A stretch of DNA of 57,998 nucleotides from Alkalihalobacillus trypoxylicola (GCF_001590785.1 NZ_LTAO01000011.1:1-57998), one strand, 5' to 3'. Numbered from the stretch's first letter, positions 26,023-36,045 are shown. Translations and numbers: made by a program. The notes: generated from the letters alone by a model not told the origin.

Positions 26023-26802
26023 ATGAAACGTGGTAAAGGGATGAAGTTCGTTGGTGATTCACGTGTAAAAGCGGACGGACGTATGAAAAATATTCCAAAG
26101 GATTATTCGGAATACCCAGGAAAAACAGAAGCGTTTTGGCCAAACTACTTGTTAAAGGAATGGATGGTTGGAGCTGTATTTCTAATGGGATTTCTCTGTT
26201 TAACAATTGCGCACCCAGCCCCGCTTGAAAGACCAGCCGATCCTTCGGCAGCGGGATATATTCCACTACCGGACTGGTATTTCTTATTTCTGTATCAATT
26301 ATTAAAATATAGCTTTGCATCTGGGGTTTACAATGTGATTGGAACAGTCGTTATTCCAGGTCTTGCTTTTGGAGCTTTATTAATCGTTCCATGGTTAGAT
26401 ACAGGAAAAGAGCGTCGTCCATTAAAACGTCCAGTTGCTTCAAGTTTAATGTTACTAGCGGTTATTTCTGTTATTTATTTAACTTGGGAATCAATTGACC
26501 AGAACGAAGCTCCGGCCGATCAAGGAGCGATCGTTGAGGAAGGTGAAATTGATACCGATGCAGAAGGATACGCTATTTATCAAAATGAGCAATCCTGTAT
26601 TGGTTGTCATGGCGATACGATGGCAGGTGGTGCAGGTGGTCCTTCATTACTTGAAACGGAACGCTCGGCAGAGGAAATTAAGGATGTTATTATTAACGGA
26701 ATCGAAGGTACAGGAATGCCAGCAGATGCTTTCACAGGCACAGATGAAGAGCTAGAGATTTTAGCCGAATACATTGCTGCTCATGGTAATCCTGAAGAAT
26801 AA
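26023..26802 (+). CDS. qcrC: Menaquinol:cytochrome c reductase, subunit IV fused to cytochrome c
   Basis: About 259 aa. Residues 1-150 are a b6f subunit IV-like part with three membrane helices (NYLLKEWMVGAVFLMG, PLPDWYFLFLYQLLKY with the conserved PDWYF). After an acidic linker, residues 180-259 are a class I cytochrome c with CIGCH heme attachment and axial Met in GTGMPADAF. This fusion is characteristic of Bacillus-type bc complexes. ATG 26023 follows GAAGGAGG. A terminator follows. Confidence 0.97.
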   Translation: MKRGKGMKFVGDSRVKADGRMKNIPKDYSEYPGKTEAFWPNYLLKEWMVGAVFLMGFLCLTIAHPAPLERPADPSAAGYIPLPDWYFLFLYQLLKYSFASGVYNVIGTVVIPGLAFGALLIVPWLDTGKERRPLKRPVASSLMLLAVISVIYLTWESIDQNEAPADQGAIVEEGEIDTDAEGYAIYQNEQSCIGCHGDTMAGGAGGPSLLETERSAEEIKDVIINGIEGTGMPADAFTGTDEELEILAEYIAAHGNPEE

Positions 26803-26813
26803 TCGTTAAAAAG

Positions 26814-26846
26814 ACGCGTCATCTTTTAGATGACGTGTTTTTTTTG
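26814..26846 (+). terminator. Terminator after qcrC
   Basis: ACGCGTCATC pairs with GATGACGTGT around TTTTA, followed by a long T-run. Confidence 0.9.
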
Positions 26847-26948
26847 CTTTTGTAAAGAAAACGAAGCCTAAATAGAATAGTAGAAAGTTGACAAGCTTGA
26901 TTGGATAGTCAAAAATGAAGAAGGAAATATAGAAAGGATGATGGTGAA

Positions 26949-27548
26949 TTGTTAAGACAGTGGCTGACCTTATTCGGTCATCGATCGATGATACTATTGC
27001 TATTAGCTATTAATATTCCTGGTACCCTTTATGGTTTTTACTGGTATTGGGGGCAGCTTCAAAATACCCCTCCTCAATTTTTAATATTTGTGCCAGATTC
27101 TCCAACAGCAAGTTTATTTTTTGTGTTCGTTTTGATTGCTTTTTTATGGAAAAAGAACTGGCCTATTATAGAAGCTTTAGCTGCCGTTACGTTAATCAAG
27201 TACGGAATCTGGGCGGTGGTAATGAATGCGTCTACAGGACTTTTAGGTGGGTCTTTAAACTGGCAGCATTATATGCTAATTTTTTCCCATGCAGGTATGG
27301 CTCTTCAAGCGCTCATCTATAGTCCGTATTTTAGAATAAAGAGCTGGCACTTAGCGATTGCAGCGATTTGGACGTTACATAATGATTTTATTGATTACTT
27401 TTTTGGAATGCATCCTTATTTATCAAGCTACTTAATGCCTCATATTAGTAGTGTGGCTGTTTTTACGGTTTCTTTAAGTGTTTTATCGATTTTAACTGTT
27501 TATTTTGTTAGTGTACGAAATAAGCAGCTGAAGCTCACGATTCAGTAA
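26949..27548 (+). CDS. ypjA: DUF1405 membrane protein YpjA
   Basis: About 199 aa with five or six hydrophobic helices (ILLLLAINIPGTLYGFYWYW; FIDYFFGMHPYLSSY). Matches the DUF1405 family and the B. subtilis order qcrC-ypjA-ypjB. Function unknown. TTG 26949 is taken as start because the ATG and GTG just upstream are out of frame; AAAGGATG precedes it. Confidence 0.85.
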   Translation: MLRQWLTLFGHRSMILLLLAINIPGTLYGFYWYWGQLQNTPPQFLIFVPDSPTASLFFVFVLIAFLWKKNWPIIEALAAVTLIKYGIWAVVMNASTGLLGGSLNWQHYMLIFSHAGMALQALIYSPYFRIKSWHLAIAAIWTLHNDFIDYFFGMHPYLSSYLMPHISSVAVFTVSLSVLSILTVYFVSVRNKQLKLTIQ

Positions 27549-27635
27549 ATTCGTTTTCTCTAAAGTTCTTGTCCCTTTTTGGTCTACTCTTGTCCTTATT
27601 TTCATAGGATGGAAATAGATGAAGGAGGGACCAAC

Positions 27636-28436
27636 ATGCGTCGTGCTTTTTTTGTATTTGGAATTGTATGGACAACCATATTACTTTTTCCATTAATGGC
27701 CATGGCTGAAGAAGATACTAAGGAAACTTGGAAAGAATTAAACCAAACCTCAGACCAAATACTGCAGCTTGTTAAGCAAGAAAAATATGAGGATGCTAAA
27801 AAATTAATAGGCTATTTTTCTGATGTCTTTTTAAGGCTTGACTTCAAAGCAGAAGGACTGACAATGAATGATTTGAGAACCGTTACGATTACCGTCGATA
27901 AAGCAAATGAAGCATTAGCTTCTGTAGATATGTCTTATAGTGAAAGAGTTCATGAAGTAACGAGCTTTCGTTTAGCTGTTGATGCATTATCGAGTGACTT
28001 CCATCCATTATGGCTTTATACAGAGGATACGATCATGACCGTTCTTCAACATTTAACAGAAAACATTAAAGAAGGGTCAGCTCAAACCTTTCAGCACGGA
28101 TTAAACGAATTTCTGTATCAATATAAAATGGTCAGGCCAGCATTACTCATTGATTTGGAGCCTATGCAATTACAAAAAATAGAGTCACAAATAAAGTTTC
28201 TAGAATCATTAAGAGTAGATGTAACCAATCAGGAAGTCATACTTAACCATTTGGAAAGCATGATATCAGAGTGGGAAAGTCTTTATCAGCAAGTAAAAGA
28301 AGAACAAGCGGACCCTTCATTGTTATGGGTAATCATTACAATAGGAGGTATGATTTTCTTTAGTCTATCTTATGTTGGTTGGAAAAAATATAAAGCGGAG
28401 AAAGAGAAAAGCGATAAAATAAGAGCTAAAGAATAA
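27636..28436 (+). CDS. ypjB: Sporulation-associated membrane protein YpjB
   Basis: About 266 aa. N-terminal signal peptide (FFVFGIVWTTILLFPLMAMA, cleavage probably near AMA-EED), a mostly helical extracytoplasmic domain with WKELNQTSDQILQLVKQEKY, and one C-terminal membrane helix (LLWVIITIGGMIFFSLSY) ending in a short basic tail. Matches YpjB, annotated as a sporulation protein in Bacillus. ATG 27636 follows GAAGGAGGG; the frame is open from 27579 without a ribosome site. Confidence 0.86.
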   Translation: MRRAFFVFGIVWTTILLFPLMAMAEEDTKETWKELNQTSDQILQLVKQEKYEDAKKLIGYFSDVFLRLDFKAEGLTMNDLRTVTITVDKANEALASVDMSYSERVHEVTSFRLAVDALSSDFHPLWLYTEDTIMTVLQHLTENIKEGSAQTFQHGLNEFLYQYKMVRPALLIDLEPMQLQKIESQIKFLESLRVDVTNQEVILNHLESMISEWESLYQQVKEEQADPSLLWVIITIGGMIFFSLSYVGWKKYKAEKEKSDKIRAKE

Positions 28437-28557
28437 TGTGATGAAATTGTGAACATAGTAATAAAATGTAGCAGGAATTCAAGCACATTGTTTGACTATA
28501 ATTGACCAATTCTCATAAAATAGATAGTAACAACATGAATAGGAGTGTGGGAATGAA

Positions 28558-29238
28558 ATGAATATGATGTTTATCATTTATTTCATATTACTATTAATTA
28601 TCCCTTTATGGGCGCAGAGTAAGGTAAAGTCCGCTTACCGTAAATACTCACAGGTACAGGCCTCATCTGGCTATACGGGTGCGCAAGTGGCTCGAAAAAT
28701 TCTTGATGATAATGGGTTATATGATGTTAGAGTCGAGGAAACAAGAGGTACTTTAACAGACCATTATGATCCGCGATCGAAAGTGGTTCGTTTATCTACA
28801 GATAACTTTCATGGCACCTCAGTGGCAGGAAGTGCCGTAGCAGCTCATGAGGTAGGACATGCAATTCAGGACCAGCAGGAATATGCTTTTCTACGATTTA
28901 GAAGTGCGTTAGTACCGGTTGCGAGCTTTGGTTCCAACGTATCCTTTTTCTTTATCCTTGCTGGTATCATCATGGGATTATCCAATATGCTTTTATTAGG
29001 TATCGTCTTCATGGCTGCAGCAGTCGTATTTCAACTAGTTACTCTTCCTGTAGAGTTTGATGCTAGTAATCGAGCGATGTCTCAAATGGTTTCCAGTGGA
29101 ATTATTCGAAATGAAGAGGAACGGGAAACGAAAAAGGTTTTAAATGCAGCAGCACTTACTTATGTAGCAGCAGCTGTAGTTGCCGTTCTTGAATTACTAA
29201 GATTCGTTTTAATGTTTATCGGAATGAATGATGATTAA
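28558..29238 (+). CDS. yugP: Membrane zinc metallopeptidase, YugP family
   Basis: About 226 aa. Zinc motif HEVGHAIQD near residue 102, within AAHEVGH. N-terminal membrane helix (FIIYFILLLIIPLWA) and further helices at about 123-160 and at the C-terminus. ARKILDDNGL, DHYDPRSKVVRLS and LPVEFDASNRAM are family hallmarks, the last probably giving a third ligand. In B. subtilis yugP lies elsewhere, so its place here between ypjB and ypjC is a difference. Substrate unknown. AGGAGTG precedes ATG 28558. Confidence 0.9.
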   Translation: MNMMFIIYFILLLIIPLWAQSKVKSAYRKYSQVQASSGYTGAQVARKILDDNGLYDVRVEETRGTLTDHYDPRSKVVRLSTDNFHGTSVAGSAVAAHEVGHAIQDQQEYAFLRFRSALVPVASFGSNVSFFFILAGIIMGLSNMLLLGIVFMAAAVVFQLVTLPVEFDASNRAMSQMVSSGIIRNEEERETKKVLNAAALTYVAAAVVAVLELLRFVLMFIGMNDD

Positions 29239-29248
29239 TACTTAAAGA

Positions 29249-29299
29249 GGCTGTTCCTAAAGGTTAGTAATAATTGACCTTATAGGTTCAGTCTTTTTT
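29249..29299 (+). terminator. Terminator after yugP
   Basis: GGCTG, CCTA and AGGTT pair in order with GACCT, TAGG and CAGTC, forming a long interrupted stem followed by six T. Confidence 0.75.
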
Positions 29300-29378
29300 A
29301 TGGATAGCTAAAAGCTCCGATTGAATAGGCTTCAGAATGCATAGTTAACGACTTTAAAGTAGATAAAAATCTTAAAAA

Positions 29379-29412
29379 GAATCGAGATGTTAACTTCTCG
29401 ATTCTCTTTTTT
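29379..29412. terminator. Terminator for ypjC, possibly bidirectional
   Basis: GAATCGAGA pairs with TCTCGATTC; T-runs lie on both flanks when read on either strand (TCTTTTTTT on plus, CTTTTTAAG on minus). It lies between convergent yugP and ypjC. Confidence 0.8.
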
Positions 29413-29442
29413 TGAATCATTTGAACAAGCCTGTTTGTTATA

Positions 29443-30321
29443 TTATGACTTATTAAGCGGTTTTTTATTTTCATCTAATGTGAATCCTTCACCGATTACA
29501 TCCTGCACATCATTAACAGAAGCAAAAGCGTGTGGGTCGATTTGCTCTACTAAATTCTTTAAACGAATGAGTTCATTTCGACCTACTACACAATAAAGAA
29601 CTTGCTTATCTAATCCACTAAAAGAACCTTTACCTTTTAGAATGGTGGCTCCTCTATCCATATCCTTTAAAATTCTAGCGGCAATTTCTTCGGCTTTTTC
29701 GGAAATAATAATCGCCGACTTAGCTGAATAAGCTCCTTGCTGGATAAAGTCAATGACTCTAGCGGCTACAAATACAGCTAAAAGGGTATACATCGCCTCA
29801 CGGTAGTTTAAATAAATAAGTGAGCTAGTTATTACGACAGCGTCAAAGATGAACATCGTTTTCCCCATGCTCCAGCCTAAATATTTAAAGCCAAGCTTGG
29901 CGATTATATCTATTCCACCGGTTGTTCCTCCAAATCGAAAAACAATTCCTAAGCCCACTCCAATAAAAACTCCAGCAAATAAGGCTGCTAAAGTCATATC
30001 ATCCCTTAAAGGTAGATAAACAATAGGGTATCTTTGAAAGAGTTCAAGAAAAAGCGAAACACTTAGCGTACCGATGACTGTATGTATAAAGGTCACTCTA
30101 CCTAATATTTTCCAACCAATAAGGAGAATCGGAATATTTAAGATGAGGTTGGAAATAGCTGGGTTGAAATTGAATAAAAAGAATAAAATTAAAGTGATTC
30201 CTGTAAATCCACCATCCGCTAATTGGTTTTCCATGTTAAAGTACACTAAGCCAAAGGACATAATAGCAGAGCCTAAAAGAATCATGACAATGTTTTGTAT
30301 TTTGATTGAACCCAAAAACAT
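29443..30321 (-). CDS. ypjC: UPF0750/YitT-type membrane protein YpjC
   Basis: About 292 aa. Residues 1-175 contain five or six membrane helices (DUF161 repeats: GGFTGITLIL, RFGGTTGGIDIIAKL), and residues 210-280 form a cytoplasmic DUF2179 domain (AKSAIIISEKAEEIAARIL). Matches YpjC; function unknown. The ATG at 30321 is only 1-2 nt from GGGGGG, so the TTG two codons in (30315), at better spacing, may be the real start. It is the only minus-strand gene between 20 kb and 51 kb. Confidence 0.88.
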   Translation of the reverse strand: MFLGSIKIQNIVMILLGSAIMSFGLVYFNMENQLADGGFTGITLILFFLFNFNPAISNLILNIPILLIGWKILGRVTFIHTVIGTLSVSLFLELFQRYPIVYLPLRDDMTLAALFAGVFIGVGLGIVFRFGGTTGGIDIIAKLGFKYLGWSMGKTMFIFDAVVITSSLIYLNYREAMYTLLAVFVAARVIDFIQQGAYSAKSAIIISEKAEEIAARILKDMDRGATILKGKGSFSGLDKQVLYCVVGRNELIRLKNLVEQIDPHAFASVNDVQDVIGEGFTLDENKKPLNKS

Positions 30322-30357
30322 TCCCCCCTTCGGTATTGGTTGTTGGTTGCCATCTAT

Positions 30358-30386
30358 ATTATAGTAAATAGTTATTTTTTCAGCAA
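30358..30386 (-). promoter_or_regulatory. Promoter of ypjC
   Basis: On the minus strand TTGCTG (30386-30381), 17-bp spacer, TATAAT (30363-30358), 37 bp from the ATG. Confidence 0.65.
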
Positions 30387-30461
30387 ATTTAGTTTTTAGT
30401 ATTTGTCAAAAGGGGACGGATTCGCTAACATGTAATCAAGGAGAAGGTGAGGTGCTTAGCA

Positions 30462-30821
30462 ATGGAATCAAAACGAAAATCAATGGAAGAAATGCAACAA
30501 GAGGTCGATCAATATATTGGGCAGTTTAAGGAAGGCTATTTTAGCCCTTTAGCACTGCTAGCGAGACTCACGGAAGAGCTTGGTGAATTATCAAGAGAAG
30601 TAAACCATTTTTACGGAGAAAAGCCGAAAAAATCAAGTGAAGAAGAAAAAACAATGGAGCAAGAAATGGGAGATATGTTATTTGTGCTGATTTGTTTTGC
30701 TAATTCTTTGGAAATTGATTTAGAAGAGGCGTTTGATATCGTTATGAATAAATTTAAAACAAGAGATAAAGACCGATGGACAAGAAAGGAACAAGGTGAA
30801 ATAAATCATGAGTCAAATTAA
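30462..30821 (+). CDS. ypjD: MazG-like nucleotide pyrophosphohydrolase YpjD
   Basis: About 119 aa. All-alpha NTP pyrophosphatase of the MazG superfamily: the metal site is EELGELSREV plus EQEMGDMLFVLICFAN (ExxD), with a basic tail KFKTRDKDRW. Likely removes a non-canonical or excess nucleotide; the true substrate is unknown. ATG 30462 follows GTGAGGTG. It overlaps dapB by 14 nt, as in B. subtilis. Confidence 0.92.
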   Translation: MESKRKSMEEMQQEVDQYIGQFKEGYFSPLALLARLTEELGELSREVNHFYGEKPKKSSEEEKTMEQEMGDMLFVLICFANSLEIDLEEAFDIVMNKFKTRDKDRWTRKEQGEINHESN

Positions 30822-31608
30822 AATTGTTATTGCAGGGCCTCGTGGAAATATGGGTAAAGAAGCGGTAAAAATGGTTGAAAAAGTAACCGATTTTGAGCTG
30901 TTGGCCGTTGTGGATTCAAGAAACAATGGTAAGATGGTAAGAGATTTAGAAGGTTTACCTCCATTAGAGGTGCCTGTGTATGAGCAAATGGAGGAATGTT
31001 TGCAAAAACATCAACCAGATGTGTTAATTGATTTAACGAACCCTAAGTTTGGTCGCAAACACATGGAAGCTGCTTTTAAATTTGGTGTATCTCCTGTAGT
31101 AGGTACAACAGGATTCACGGATCAAGATTTATTAGAGCTTGATGCTATCGCAAAAAGTCAGAAAATAGGAGCGATTATCGCACCTAACTTTGCTATTGGC
31201 GCTATCTTAATGATGAAATTTGCCCAAACGGCTGCAAAGTATATGCCTGATGTGGAAATTATCGAACGACATCATGACCGTAAATTAGATGCACCATCAG
31301 GAACCGCGATTAAAACCGCTCAACTGATTTCAGAGGTTCGTGAGAAAAAAAATCAAGGACATCCTGAGGAGAGAGAAGAATTAGCTGGTGCCCGTGGTGC
31401 TGATTATGAAGGAATGAAAATACATAGTGTTAGACAACCAGGCTTAGTGGCCCATCAAGAAGTGGTGTTTGGAAGTGTCGGTCAAACATTGACGATTCGA
31501 CATGACTCTATTAACAGAGAATCCTTTATGCCAGGTATAGAGCTGGCCGTTCGGGCCGTTAAAAATATAGAATCACTCGTTTATGGACTTGAACATTTAA
31601 TGGACTAA
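30808..31608 (+). CDS. dapB: 4-hydroxy-tetrahydrodipicolinate reductase
   Basis: NAD(P)H-dependent reductase of the lysine/diaminopimelate pathway; also upstream of dipicolinate in spores. About 266 aa. Nucleotide motif IAGPRGNMGKEAVKM, GTTGFTDQDL, catalytic HHDRKLDAPSGTA. The ATG lies within the ypjD end after AACAAGGTG. Ordinary member. Confidence 0.97.
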   Translation: MSQIKIVIAGPRGNMGKEAVKMVEKVTDFELLAVVDSRNNGKMVRDLEGLPPLEVPVYEQMEECLQKHQPDVLIDLTNPKFGRKHMEAAFKFGVSPVVGTTGFTDQDLLELDAIAKSQKIGAIIAPNFAIGAILMMKFAQTAAKYMPDVEIIERHHDRKLDAPSGTAIKTAQLISEVREKKNQGHPEEREELAGARGADYEGMKIHSVRQPGLVAHQEVVFGSVGQTLTIRHDSINRESFMPGIELAVRAVKNIESLVYGLEHLMD

Positions 31609-31625
31609 AGTAGGGGAGAGAGAAA

Positions 31626-32042
31626 ATGAAAATAGCCTTAATTGCTCATGATAAAAAGAAAGACAGAATGGTTCAATTTTCAATTGCCTATAAGAATATT
31701 TTAAAAAATCATGAATTATATGCAACAGGAACAACTGGTTTAAGAGTTATGGAGGCAACCGGCCTGAAGGTACATCGTTTTAAATCGGGGCCTCTAGGCG
31801 GCGATCAACAAATTGGGGCGCTAGTTGCTGAAAATCAATTTGATTTAATTATTTTCCTACGTGATCCGTTAACATCTCAGCCACATGAACCGGATGTGTC
31901 TGCACTTATCCGTTTATGTGATGTTAATGATGTTCCGCTAGCAACGAATATTGGAACAGCTGAAATTTTGATTAAGGGTTTAGAAAGAAATGATTTTAAA
32001 TGGCGAGAAATGGTTCATGATAAGGAATCAGAAAATGAGTGA
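31626..32042 (+). CDS. mgsA: Methylglyoxal synthase
   Basis: Converts dihydroxyacetone phosphate to methylglyoxal, a phosphate-releasing glycolytic bypass. About 138 aa. [10 protein letters not shown], phosphate site TGTTGLRV, and [11 protein letters not shown] with the catalytic Asp; [18 protein letters not shown] also conserved. ATG 31626 follows AGGGGAGAG. Its stop overlaps bshB1 by 8 nt. Bacillithiol, made by the next two genes, is a cofactor for methylglyoxal detoxification. Confidence 0.96.
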   Translation: MKIALIAHDKKKDRMVQFSIAYKNILKNHELYATGTTGLRVMEATGLKVHRFKSGPLGGDQQIGALVAENQFDLIIFLRDPLTSQPHEPDVSALIRLCDVNDVPLATNIGTAEILIKGLERNDFKWREMVHDKESENE

Positions 32043-32730
32043 TATAGATATTTTAGCATTTGGAGCTCACCCTGATGATGTAGAAATTGGAATGGGGGCA
32101 ACATTAGCTAAATATACGCAAGAAAAAAAGAAAACCGTTATTTGTAACTTAACTTATGCAGAATTGTCATCTAATGGGACCGTTCCATTAAGGCAGGAGG
32201 AAGCGACTCAGGCAGCCGCTGTGTTAGGAGTTCAGGAAAGAATTCAGTTAGATCTTTCCGACCGAAAGTTATCTTTTATAACTGAAAAGGAAAGCCAAAA
32301 AATAGTCGATGTTATTCGGAAATATCAGCCTAAATATGTTTTTGCTCCATATCCTATTGATCGTCACCCCGATCATGGTCAATGCTTTCAAATCATAAAA
32401 GATGCGGTGTTTGATGCGGGTATTCGACGATTTGAAACGGATCAGTCCTATTCTAGCTGGAAGGTTAAAGAGCTGTTTTCTTATTTTATTAATAGCTATG
32501 CTCAGCCTGATTTTGTCATGAATGTAAGTGATGTGTACGACAAAAAAATGGAAGCTTTACAGTGCTATAAAAGTCAATTCGTCCCAAAGGATGGAGTCGA
32601 AACGCCGTTAACTAATGGGTACATTGAAGCTGTAGAGGCTAGAGACCGCTTATACGGTAATGAGGCAGGAGTGCAATACGCTGAGGGATTTAAAGCGATG
32701 AAACCATTATTATTCAACCAACTTATATAA
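32035..32730 (+). CDS. bshB1: Bacillithiol biosynthesis deacetylase BshB1
   Basis: Zinc de-N-acetylase acting on GlcNAc-malate, second step of bacillithiol synthesis. About 231 aa, LmbE fold. The metal site [14 protein letters not shown] and [10 protein letters not shown] are intact. ATG 32035 lies within the mgsA 3' end, so translation is probably coupled; the frame is open from 31990 within mgsA. Followed after 15 nt by bshA. Confidence 0.95.
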   Translation: MSDIDILAFGAHPDDVEIGMGATLAKYTQEKKKTVICNLTYAELSSNGTVPLRQEEATQAAAVLGVQERIQLDLSDRKLSFITEKESQKIVDVIRKYQPKYVFAPYPIDRHPDHGQCFQIIKDAVFDAGIRRFETDQSYSSWKVKELFSYFINSYAQPDFVMNVSDVYDKKMEALQCYKSQFVPKDGVETPLTNGYIEAVEARDRLYGNEAGVQYAEGFKAMKPLLFNQLI

Positions 32731-32745
32731 AAGGATCGTTCTAAT

Positions 32746-33864
32746 ATGAAAAAATTAAAAATAGGGATAAGCTGTTATCCATCAGTAGGTGGCTCGGGAG
32801 TCGTAGCTACTGAATTAGGGAAACTGTTAGCAGAAAGAGGGCATGAGGTACATTTTATTACTTCTAGTATTCCTTTTCGGCTAGATCGAGTTTATCCTAA
32901 CATTTATTATCATGAAGTAGAAGTTAATCAATATTCCGTCTTTCAATATCCTCCTTATGACTTAACGTTAGCAAGTAGAATGGCAGAGGTAGCTAAGCGA
33001 GAAAATCTAGATGTTCTTCATGTTCATTATGCACTTCCTCATGCGATTTGTGCGATTTTAGCGAAACAAATGATTGGCAATGATATTAAAATCGTGACAA
33101 CCTTACATGGTACGGACATTACGGTTTTAGGCTACGACCCATCATTAGTAGGGTTAATTCGATTTGCTATTGAGCAATCAGATGTTGTTACGGCTGTTTC
33201 GGCCGATTTAATTAGTCAAACAAAGGAATTAGTTAAAACGGATAAAGACATTTGTACGGTTTATAATTTTATTGATGAACGTGTTTATTATCGAAAAGAT
33301 GTAAAAGATTTAAAGAAACATTATGGATTAAAAGAAGGCGAAAAGGTTTGTATACATATTTCTAACTTTAGACCCGTTAAGAGAGTAATGGATATTATAA
33401 AGACGTTCAAATTGGTCGTAGAGCAAATAGATGCAAAATTATTGTTAATCGGTAATGGGCCTGACTTACCTCGAGTTAGAAAGTTAATTCAAGAATATGA
33501 TTTAGAGGATAAGGTATTAGTATTAGGAAACCAAAAGCATATTTCGGAGCTTCTTTCGATGAGTGACCTCTTGTTTCTTTTAAGTGAAAAGGAGAGCTTT
33601 GGACTCGTTGCATTAGAAGCGATGGCTTGTGGTGTTCCGGTTATAGGCTCTAATATTGGCGGAATTCCAGAAGTAATTGATGATGGAATTAGTGGTTATT
33701 TAGGAGAAGTAGGTGACATAAAAGGGTTCTCAGAAAAAGCTCTCAAGTTGCTAACCGACGAATCATTGTATGCAGATTTTCAAAGAGAGTCTTTAAAGAG
33801 AGCAGAGAAACACTTTTCGTCATCTGAAATTGTCAAACAATACGAAGCCATTTATCGAGCTTAA
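32746..33864 (+). CDS. bshA: N-acetyl-alpha-D-glucosaminyl L-malate synthase BshA
   Basis: GT4 glycosyltransferase that makes GlcNAc-malate, the first bacillithiol step. About 372 aa. [19 protein letters not shown] at the N-terminus, [10 protein letters not shown], and C-terminal domain [26 protein letters not shown], and [19 protein letters not shown] (E-x7-E). Order bshB1-bshA-cca-birA is the Bacillus order. Confidence 0.95.
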   Translation: MKKLKIGISCYPSVGGSGVVATELGKLLAERGHEVHFITSSIPFRLDRVYPNIYYHEVEVNQYSVFQYPPYDLTLASRMAEVAKRENLDVLHVHYALPHAICAILAKQMIGNDIKIVTTLHGTDITVLGYDPSLVGLIRFAIEQSDVVTAVSADLISQTKELVKTDKDICTVYNFIDERVYYRKDVKDLKKHYGLKEGEKVCIHISNFRPVKRVMDIIKTFKLVVEQIDAKLLLIGNGPDLPRVRKLIQEYDLEDKVLVLGNQKHISELLSMSDLLFLLSEKESFGLVALEAMACGVPVIGSNIGGIPEVIDDGISGYLGEVGDIKGFSEKALKLLTDESLYADFQRESLKRAEKHFSSSEIVKQYEAIYRA

Positions 33865-33905
33865 TAAAGGTATTAAGTAAAGGGCTATTGTGAAGGGGCT
33901 AAGAA

Positions 33906-35024
33906 ATGGATATACAACAAACCAATCAAATTTTGCTGCGCTTGCATCAACAAGGCTACCGCGCTTACTATGTTGGTGGAGTCGTTAGGGATCGGTTACT
34001 AAAGAGAAACACGAAGGATATAGATATCGTAACCTCTGCTCCTAGTAGTGAAGTTCTCAAGCTGTTTTCCAAATCTTTTCAAATGAACAATGCCCACGAT
34101 ACCGTTATTGTAAGAAATAACCGGTCGGTTGTTGAAATCACAACAGAACGAGGAGAAAGCTTAAAAGAGGATTTAAACAAAAGAGATTTTACGATTAATA
34201 GTTTGGCGCTATCCATAAATGGTGAAATCATTGATTATGTGGGTGGAGCTTCTGATTTGCAAAAAGGGATCATTCGAAGTAATCAACCCTTAGAGAGAAT
34301 GGTCGAAGATCCTTTGAGAATGCTTAGAGCAGTACGTTTCCAAAGTGATCTTGGTTTTCAAATAGACGAAGAATTACAAAATGTAATCAAAAAGCATGCT
34401 AATCTCATTGAAAAAACGGCATTAGAGCGTGTAATAAAAGAATTTGAGCTTTTCATAGGCGGTTCATTTCGAGAGTCGGTGATGAAACAAGGCCATACTC
34501 AAAAGATTCTTTATACATTACCTGGTTTTAAAATGAACGAAAAGACGTTCCTTCAATTACAGAAGCTTGGAAAAATAGACACCTCTGATCGTTCCCTTAT
34601 ATGGGCAGCTTTTGCTATCTCCTCACAACAAAATACTTATACTAAGCTACCTTTATCAAAGTCCATTTTAAAAGAAGTAAAAAAAATGGAGCATTTTTAC
34701 TACTATAGGGAAATGAATGAATGGGAAGAGTATTCTCTGTATGAAGCATCATTAGAGATAGCTCAAAAAGTTGAATGGTTACGACAGAAATTTGACTTAG
34801 AAGCTACTCATCATTTAAAGGATATGTGGTCAAATTTACCAATCCATTCACGTGAAGATTTATGCTTGGATGGCCACGATTTAATAAAGAAACTTAATGA
34901 AAAGCCAGGTCCTTGGATCAAGGATTGGTTATTGCAAGCTGAAAAGATGATTATATGTGAAAAAATACCTAATGAAGTGAATACGCTAATAGATGAGCTA
35001 GTAAGGAGAAATGCAGCTCTATGA
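33906..35024 (+). CDS. cca: CCA-adding tRNA nucleotidyltransferase
   Basis: Adds or repairs the 3'-CCA of tRNAs. About 372 aa, class II. YVGGVVRDRLLKRNTKDIDI contains the Gly-Gly and catalytic DxD, then RDFTINSLALS (ribose selection), and EDPLRMLRAVRFQSDLGF, whose EDxxR-type motif reads template-free nucleotides. ATG 33906. Its stop overlaps the birA start by 4 nt. Confidence 0.95.
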   Translation: MDIQQTNQILLRLHQQGYRAYYVGGVVRDRLLKRNTKDIDIVTSAPSSEVLKLFSKSFQMNNAHDTVIVRNNRSVVEITTERGESLKEDLNKRDFTINSLALSINGEIIDYVGGASDLQKGIIRSNQPLERMVEDPLRMLRAVRFQSDLGFQIDEELQNVIKKHANLIEKTALERVIKEFELFIGGSFRESVMKQGHTQKILYTLPGFKMNEKTFLQLQKLGKIDTSDRSLIWAAFAISSQQNTYTKLPLSKSILKEVKKMEHFYYYREMNEWEEYSLYEASLEIAQKVEWLRQKFDLEATHHLKDMWSNLPIHSREDLCLDGHDLIKKLNEKPGPWIKDWLLQAEKMIICEKIPNEVNTLIDELVRRNAAL

Positions 35025-35995
35025 AGGAATTATTATTAAAAATATTAGTCGAAAATAAAGGGACATTTATTTCTGGTGAAAAATTAAGTACGGAATTAAA
35101 CTGTTCCCGAACCGCGATATGGAAGCACATGGATGCATTAAGGAAAAGTGGATACAAGGTGGAGTCTGCACCAAAGAAAGGCTACCGTTTAACCGAAATT
35201 GCAGATGGCATTCAACCACATGATATCCAGCTTTATTTACAAACGAAAAAAATAGGTCATAAAATTCATAGCTTTGATACGTTACCGTCGACTCAAATAG
35301 TAGCGCGGGAATTGGTTTTAAAAGGTGCAAAAGAAGGAGAAGTCATTATAACCAATGAACAAACCGCAGGTAGAGGTAGGCTTGGAAGAGCTTGGCATAC
35401 CTCACAGCAGAAGGCGTTAGCCTTTAGTTTACTTTTAAAGCCGGCGATTTTACCGAGGGATGTTCCGAAATTAACATTAGTAACAGCAGTAGCGGTCATT
35501 AGAGCCATCAAGGAGCTCACAAAGCTTCCAGTTCAAATCAAGTGGCCTAATGATATTATTTTAAATGGAAAAAAATTAGCGGGAATCTTAACAGAAATGC
35601 AATCGGAAGCTGACAGTGTTCATTGTATCATTGTGGGGATTGGTTTGAATGTTAATCAGACTGAGGAGGATATTCCGACAGAACTGAAGGACATTGCTAC
35701 TTCTTTAAAAATGGAAGGCGGACAGGAATACAGAAGAGCCGCTTTATTAGCAAAAATTTTAGAGGAGATTGAGTGTTTATATGAGTTGTATTTGTCCGAG
35801 GGTTTTTTGCCGATAAAAGCGATGTGGGAAAGTCACGCTATTCATATCGGGACAACCGTTGAAGTACATACAATTCAGGAAACGATTCAAGGTATTGCTC
35901 AAGGAATAAATGATGATGGTGCTTTACAGGTAATGGATCAAACAGGTAAGCTTCATTCTGTTTACTCAGCTGATGTTTCAATAAAAAAACCATAA
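35021..35995 (+). CDS. birA: Biotin-protein ligase / biotin operon repressor BirA
   Basis: Bifunctional: activates biotin to biotinyl-AMP and attaches it to carboxylases, and represses biotin genes. About 324 aa. N-terminal winged HTH (KLSTELNCSRTAIWKHMDAL, residues 21-42), ligase core TNEQTAGRGRLGRAWH (GRGRxG), IKWPNDIILNGKKLAGIL with catalytic Lys, and a C-terminal SH3-like domain. ATG 35021 follows AAGGAG inside cca. Confidence 0.96.
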   Translation: MKELLLKILVENKGTFISGEKLSTELNCSRTAIWKHMDALRKSGYKVESAPKKGYRLTEIADGIQPHDIQLYLQTKKIGHKIHSFDTLPSTQIVARELVLKGAKEGEVIITNEQTAGRGRLGRAWHTSQQKALAFSLLLKPAILPRDVPKLTLVTAVAVIRAIKELTKLPVQIKWPNDIILNGKKLAGILTEMQSEADSVHCIIVGIGLNVNQTEEDIPTELKDIATSLKMEGGQEYRRAALLAKILEEIECLYELYLSEGFLPIKAMWESHAIHIGTTVEVHTIQETIQGIAQGINDDGALQVMDQTGKLHSVYSADVSIKKP

Positions 35996-36015
35996 CCTAT
36001 GTCCTAGGCTTCACA

Positions 36016-36045
36016 TTCAACAAAGAATGTAATCTGTGTTATAAT
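36016..36045 (+). promoter_or_regulatory. Promoter ahead of panBCD
   Basis: TTCAAC (36016-36021), 18-bp spacer, TATAAT (36040-36045). It leaves a leader of about 215 nt before panB. Confidence 0.5.

Noticed and set aside
31990-32034. N-terminal extension of bshB1
   Set aside because: It lies inside mgsA; LmbE-type proteins start just before the [11 protein letters not shown] motif.
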